The notes below the pieces were generated by a model, which ran no database searches, was not told the DNA's origin, and saw only the letters and a list, made by a program, of their open reading frames with translations. This document shows, one piece after another, positions 60,122 through 64,000 of a stretch of 64,000 nucleotides of DNA. This DNA is from Actinacidiphila rubida. Its GTDB lineage: Bacteria; Actinomycetota; Actinomycetes; Streptomycetales; Streptomycetaceae. The stretch covers positions 38,001-102,000 of the forward strand of contig NZ_FODD01000032.1 in NCBI RefSeq assembly GCF_900110255.1. Direction: 5' to 3'. Every line of letters starts with the position of its first letter. Within the stretch, counting starts at the first letter, position 1. The position numbers and the translations under genes were made by a program.

Positions 60122-61081
60122 ATGAGCGCGTCAGGCGGAACCAGGGCGATCGTCGCAGCACTCAGCGCCAACCTCGCCATCGCCGCGTCGAAGTTCGTGG
60201 CCTTCGCGTTCAGCGGCTCCTCCTCCATGCTGGCCGAGGGCGTGCACTCCGTCGCGGACTCCGGCAACCAGGCCCTGCTGCTGATCGGCGGCAAGAAGGC
60301 CAAGCGCGCCGCCAACGAGGAGCATCCCTTCGGCTACGGCCGCGAGCGGTACGTCTACGCCTTCCTCGTCTCCATCGTCCTGTTCTCCGTCGGCGGCATG
60401 TTCGCCCTCTACGAGGGCTACGAGAAGGTGCGCCACCCGCACCCCATCGAGCACTGGTACTGGCCCGTCGGCGTCCTGCTCTTCGCGATCGTCGCCGAAG
60501 GCTCCTCCTTCCGCACCGCCATCAAGGAGTCCAACCACACCCGCGGCACGATGTCGTGGACCGAGTTCATCCGCCGGGCCAAGGCCCCCGAACTGCCCGT
60601 CGTCCTCCTGGAGGACTTCGGCGCCCTCATCGGTCTGGCCTTCGCCCTGGCCGGCGTCGGCATCTCGCTGGCCACCGACAGCGGGGTCTGGGACGGCATC
60701 GGCACCCTCTGCATCGGCACCCTGCTCATCTGCATCGCTCTCGTCCTCGCCGCCGAGACCAAGTCGCTGCTCATCGGCGAGGGCGCCGGCCCCGAGTCCC
60801 TGCAGCGGATCCGCGCCGCGACCGTCGACGGCACCACCGTCACCGGGATCATCCACATGCGCACCCTCCACCTCGGCCCGGAGGAACTCCTGGTCGCCGC
60901 GAAGATCGCCGTCCGGCACGACGACACCGCCACCGAGGTGGCGCGCGCCATCGACGCCGCCGAGGAGCGCATCCGCGCCGCCGAACCCTTCGCCCGCGCC
61001 ATCTACCTCGAACCCGACATCTACAGCGAGGCCGCGGCCGCGGCGGGCCCCGACCCCGACCAGACTCCTGGCGGACGCTGA
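60122..61081 (+). CDS. cation diffusion facilitator family transporter
   Basis: A 319-residue CDF-type exporter of divalent metals with six helices. The first half of the transport site is GVHSVADSGNQ (H42, D46). In helix 5 the usual HxxxD is replaced by LLEDFGALIG, the variant seen in the SLC30A9-like branch, so metal preference may differ from zinc. The C-terminal cytoplasmic domain (about 225-300, IHMRTLHLGPEELLVAAKIAV) is the dimerising ferredoxin-like fold. It stands 93 bases after manA and could be transcribed with it. Confidence 0.9.
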   Translation: MSASGGTRAIVAALSANLAIAASKFVAFAFSGSSSMLAEGVHSVADSGNQALLLIGGKKAKRAANEEHPFGYGRERYVYAFLVSIVLFSVGGMFALYEGYEKVRHPHPIEHWYWPVGVLLFAIVAEGSSFRTAIKESNHTRGTMSWTEFIRRAKAPELPVVLLEDFGALIGLAFALAGVGISLATDSGVWDGIGTLCIGTLLICIALVLAAETKSLLIGEGAGPESLQRIRAATVDGTTVTGIIHMRTLHLGPEELLVAAKIAVRHDDTATEVARAIDAAEERIRAAEPFARAIYLEPDIYSEAAAAAGPDPDQTPGGR

Positions 61082-61104
61082 CCCGCGGGCCACTCGAGAC
61101 GCAC

Positions 61105-61133
61105 TGCGTCAGACCGGCGCACCGGTGTAGATT
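61105..61133 (+). promoter_or_regulatory. probable ahcY promoter with embedded palindrome
   Basis: TGCGTC (61105-61110), a 17-base spacer and TAGATT (61128-61133). The spacer contains ACCGG-CGCA-CCGGT (61113-61126), a perfect inverted repeat placed where a repressor would block polymerase. The resulting 5' leader would be about 190 bases. Confidence 0.5.
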
Positions 61134-61328
61134 CGTTCGTAGCCAGACGTCGCTGCTGATGGCGGTCGGGCGGTCAGCCAGTGGTGACCGGCCGAGGGAG
61201 AGAGGGCCTCCGACGGATTGCGCTGCCGCCAGGGGACAGGTGTGCCCGCACGTCGAGGCACCCCACGCCGTCCCGCGGCCGCGCACCATCCCTGTCCGAC
61301 GCGAATCGACCCGCGAGGAGCAGCACGC

Positions 61329-62780
<1,452 letters not shown>

Positions 62781-62821
62781 CCAGCGGCGTACGCGACTCC
62801 CGCGTACGAATCCCACGCGCA

Positions 62822-62857
62822 CGAGGCCCCCGTCTCGTCCGCGAGGCGGGGGCCTCG
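62822..62857 (+). terminator. hairpin terminator after ahcY
   Basis: A 16-bp stem with one G-T pair (62822-62837 with 62842-62857) and a TCCG loop lies 41 bases past the ahcY stop. Confidence 0.85.
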
Positions 62858-62877
62858 CCGAACCCAGAGACCACACC

Positions 62878-63492
62878 ATGCCCCGCGGCCGCTACTCGTT
62901 CCATGACACGCACGACCACACCCCCCTCGGTGAGGAACACTTCCACTGCGCCACCGGCCCTTCCGGCTGGCGCTACACCGCACAGACCACGACGCCCGAG
63001 GGCGATCACGCGGGATCGGTCGACCTCACGATCGACGCGCTCGGCCGCCCCATCCGACTCGAACTCCACGCCGGCGGCTGGCAGGTTCGCGGCGCCGCCC
63101 TCGACGGCGTCACCTGGGTCCGCTCCGATCCCGCCGGCGAGCAGGCGCAAGAAGGAAACGCGCCCGCGCACGCGTTCACGGGACTGTCGCCGGCGTTCCT
63201 GATCGCCACCGCCCGCCTGCTCCGGCTCGAGCCCGGCGGTCCGGCCACCCGCGTCCGTCTCGTCTCATTCCAGCCCCCCGTGCTCGCTCCGCTGACCGTC
63301 GACCAGTCGTGGTCGTTGATCACCAGGACAGCACACCCGACGGACAGCGGTTCGCTGCCTGTGGACAACTTCCGCGTGGCCGACCTCGCCACCGGCGACC
63401 AGTACGACGTTCACATCGCGGGCGACGTCGTCCTCGCCGCGCCCGGCATCGAGCTGGAGGACCTGGAGTCCCCCCCATCCACCTTCGCCTGA
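62878..63492 (+). CDS. uncharacterised protein next to the rRNA operon
   Basis: I do not recognise this 204-residue soluble protein. It begins MPRGRYSFHDTHDHTPLG, has strands such as WRYTAQTTTPEGDHAGSVDLTIDALGRPIRLELHAGGWQVRG, and ends in an acidic segment (ELEDLESPPSTFA). The pattern of alternating strands fits a beta-barrel lipocalin-like or SRPBCC-like fold, but no signature is evident. No signal peptide or membrane segment. It follows the ahcY terminator by 20 bases, so it needs its own promoter or read-through, and it ends one base before an rRNA promoter. Confidence 0.7.
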   Translation: MPRGRYSFHDTHDHTPLGEEHFHCATGPSGWRYTAQTTTPEGDHAGSVDLTIDALGRPIRLELHAGGWQVRGAALDGVTWVRSDPAGEQAQEGNAPAHAFTGLSPAFLIATARLLRLEPGGPATRVRLVSFQPPVLAPLTVDQSWSLITRTAHPTDSGSLPVDNFRVADLATGDQYDVHIAGDVVLAAPGIELEDLESPPSTFA

Positions 63493-63493
63493 T

Positions 63494-63522
63494 TTGACGC
63501 GCCCGGGGCGAGGAGGTAGGTT
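63494..63522 (+). promoter_or_regulatory. strong promoter of the rRNA operon
   Basis: TTGACG (63494-63499), exactly 17 bases, then TAGGTT (63517-63522), near the vegetative sigma consensus. It begins just after the stop codon of the preceding gene and 455 bases before 16S, the usual position of the most distal of several rRNA promoters. Possible further -10 elements are TAGCGT (63557-63562) and TAAGGT (63683-63688). Confidence 0.7.
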
Positions 63523-63954
63523 AGAACGGTTGTCACGAACTGGGCGGCTTGTCCGGTAGCGTACGACGAAGATCAATGCCACATCGTCTGCCGAAGACAC
63601 CCCCCGTCATTCGAGAGAAATCTCGGGCGGGTACTCGTGTCCCCGAAAGACCCGGTGGTAATTCCGACCGGAAAGCATCTGCTAAGGTTGGAACACAACG
63701 AAGGGAAAGCCCGGAGGGGCCCGAAAGGGAACCGAAGGAAGCGTCCGTTCCTTGAGAACTCAACAGCGTGCCAAAAGTCAACGCCAGATATGTTGATACC
63801 CCGTCCCTCACGGTTCGCCGTGGTGGATGTGGTTCCTTTGAAAAGTCCTTCCTGTAGCGGGAAGGCGAGACACAGCGAGGACGCTGTGCACTGCGGGGAC
63901 TATTCCTCCTCGTGGTGCCGCTCTTTCGTGTGTTGCCGGGATAGCCCGGAAGCA
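63523..63954 (+). other. rRNA operon leader and processing region
   Basis: No gene. It contains further possible promoters, then TTGAGAACTCAACAGCGTGCC (about 63752-63772), a sequence block typical of actinobacterial rRNA leaders, and short hairpins such as CTTCC-N6-GGGAAG near 63848 and ACAGCG-N4-CGCTGT near 63872 that may take part in antitermination or RNase III processing. Confidence 0.65.
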
Positions 63955-64000
63955 TTCACGGAGAGTTTGATCCTGGCTCAGGACGAACGCTGGCGGCGTG
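63955..64000 (+). rRNA. 16S ribosomal RNA, first bases only
   Basis: The sequence from 63955 matches the universally conserved 5' end of bacterial 16S (GAGTTTGATCCTGGCTCAG, then GACGAACGCTGGCGGCGTG). The start is placed by aligning T66 of GAGTTT to E. coli position 12. The gene continues past the window. Confidence 0.97.

Noticed and set aside
61134..61328. Possible SAH or SAM riboswitch before ahcY
   Set aside because: I could not match the conserved core of known classes; kept only as an unexplained leader.

Overview
The window is very GC-rich and reads as chromosomal DNA of a streptomycete (Streptomycetaceae). Signs are extreme G/C at third codon positions, many GTG starts, GTGA/ATGA overlaps, a WhiB sporulation regulator, FbiA/FbiB for coenzyme F420, an LAETG sortase substrate, and a 16S rRNA gene starting at the right edge. 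From memory, the gene order resembles the Streptomyces coelicolor core region from sahH/manA/manB/whiB through manC and the LytR-CpsA-Psr genes to the hut genes; I could not check this by alignment. I see no insertion sequence, prophage, CRISPR array or tRNA.

Layout. 1-9643: two small membrane proteins, an RpiR-type regulator, a fold-III PLP enzyme, and a histidine-utilisation operon (hutU, M20 amidohydrolase, hutF, hutI) that turns urocanate into glutamate, with no hutH. 9714-11854: a SigB/SigF-type sigma factor beside an anti-sigma antagonist and a GHKL kinase. 11921-13929: a MocR regulator divergent from an AhpD-like protein. 14044-18537: a peptide transporter, a two-component system and a GtrA protein. 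18774-24782: purK-purE, a dipeptidase, a flippase-like membrane protein, a VOC protein, a CGNR regulator and a COG4705 membrane protein.

24995-43694 is the most striking part. It holds UDP-glucose dehydrogenase, seven LytR-CpsA-Psr (LCP) proteins (called LCP-1 to LCP-7 here, in window order), an LAETG surface protein, a family 2 glycosyltransferase, a thioesterase and manC. LCP enzymes attach glycopolymers to peptidoglycan. LCP-5 appears to be a tandem duplicate of LCP-6 that has lost the catalytic arginines and aspartate, so it is probably a pseudoenzyme.

43899-54409: a DNA glycosylase, the fbiA-fbiB pair, a cysteine dioxygenase preceded by a 32-residue Cys-rich leader peptide, whiB, and a very large membrane glycosyltransferase coupled to a secreted DUF5719 protein. 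54548-61081: a zincin-like protein, DUF3499, manB, a Trm112-like protein, a SIS-domain protein, manA and a CDF transporter. With manC this supplies GDP-mannose. 61329-64000: ahcY, an orphan protein, and the promoter/leader of an rRNA operon with the first bases of 16S.

Taken together, the right two thirds is a chromosomal neighbourhood for envelope glycopolymer building: nucleotide sugars (UDP-glucuronate, GDP-mannose), glycosyltransferases, and the LCP enzymes that anchor the products.
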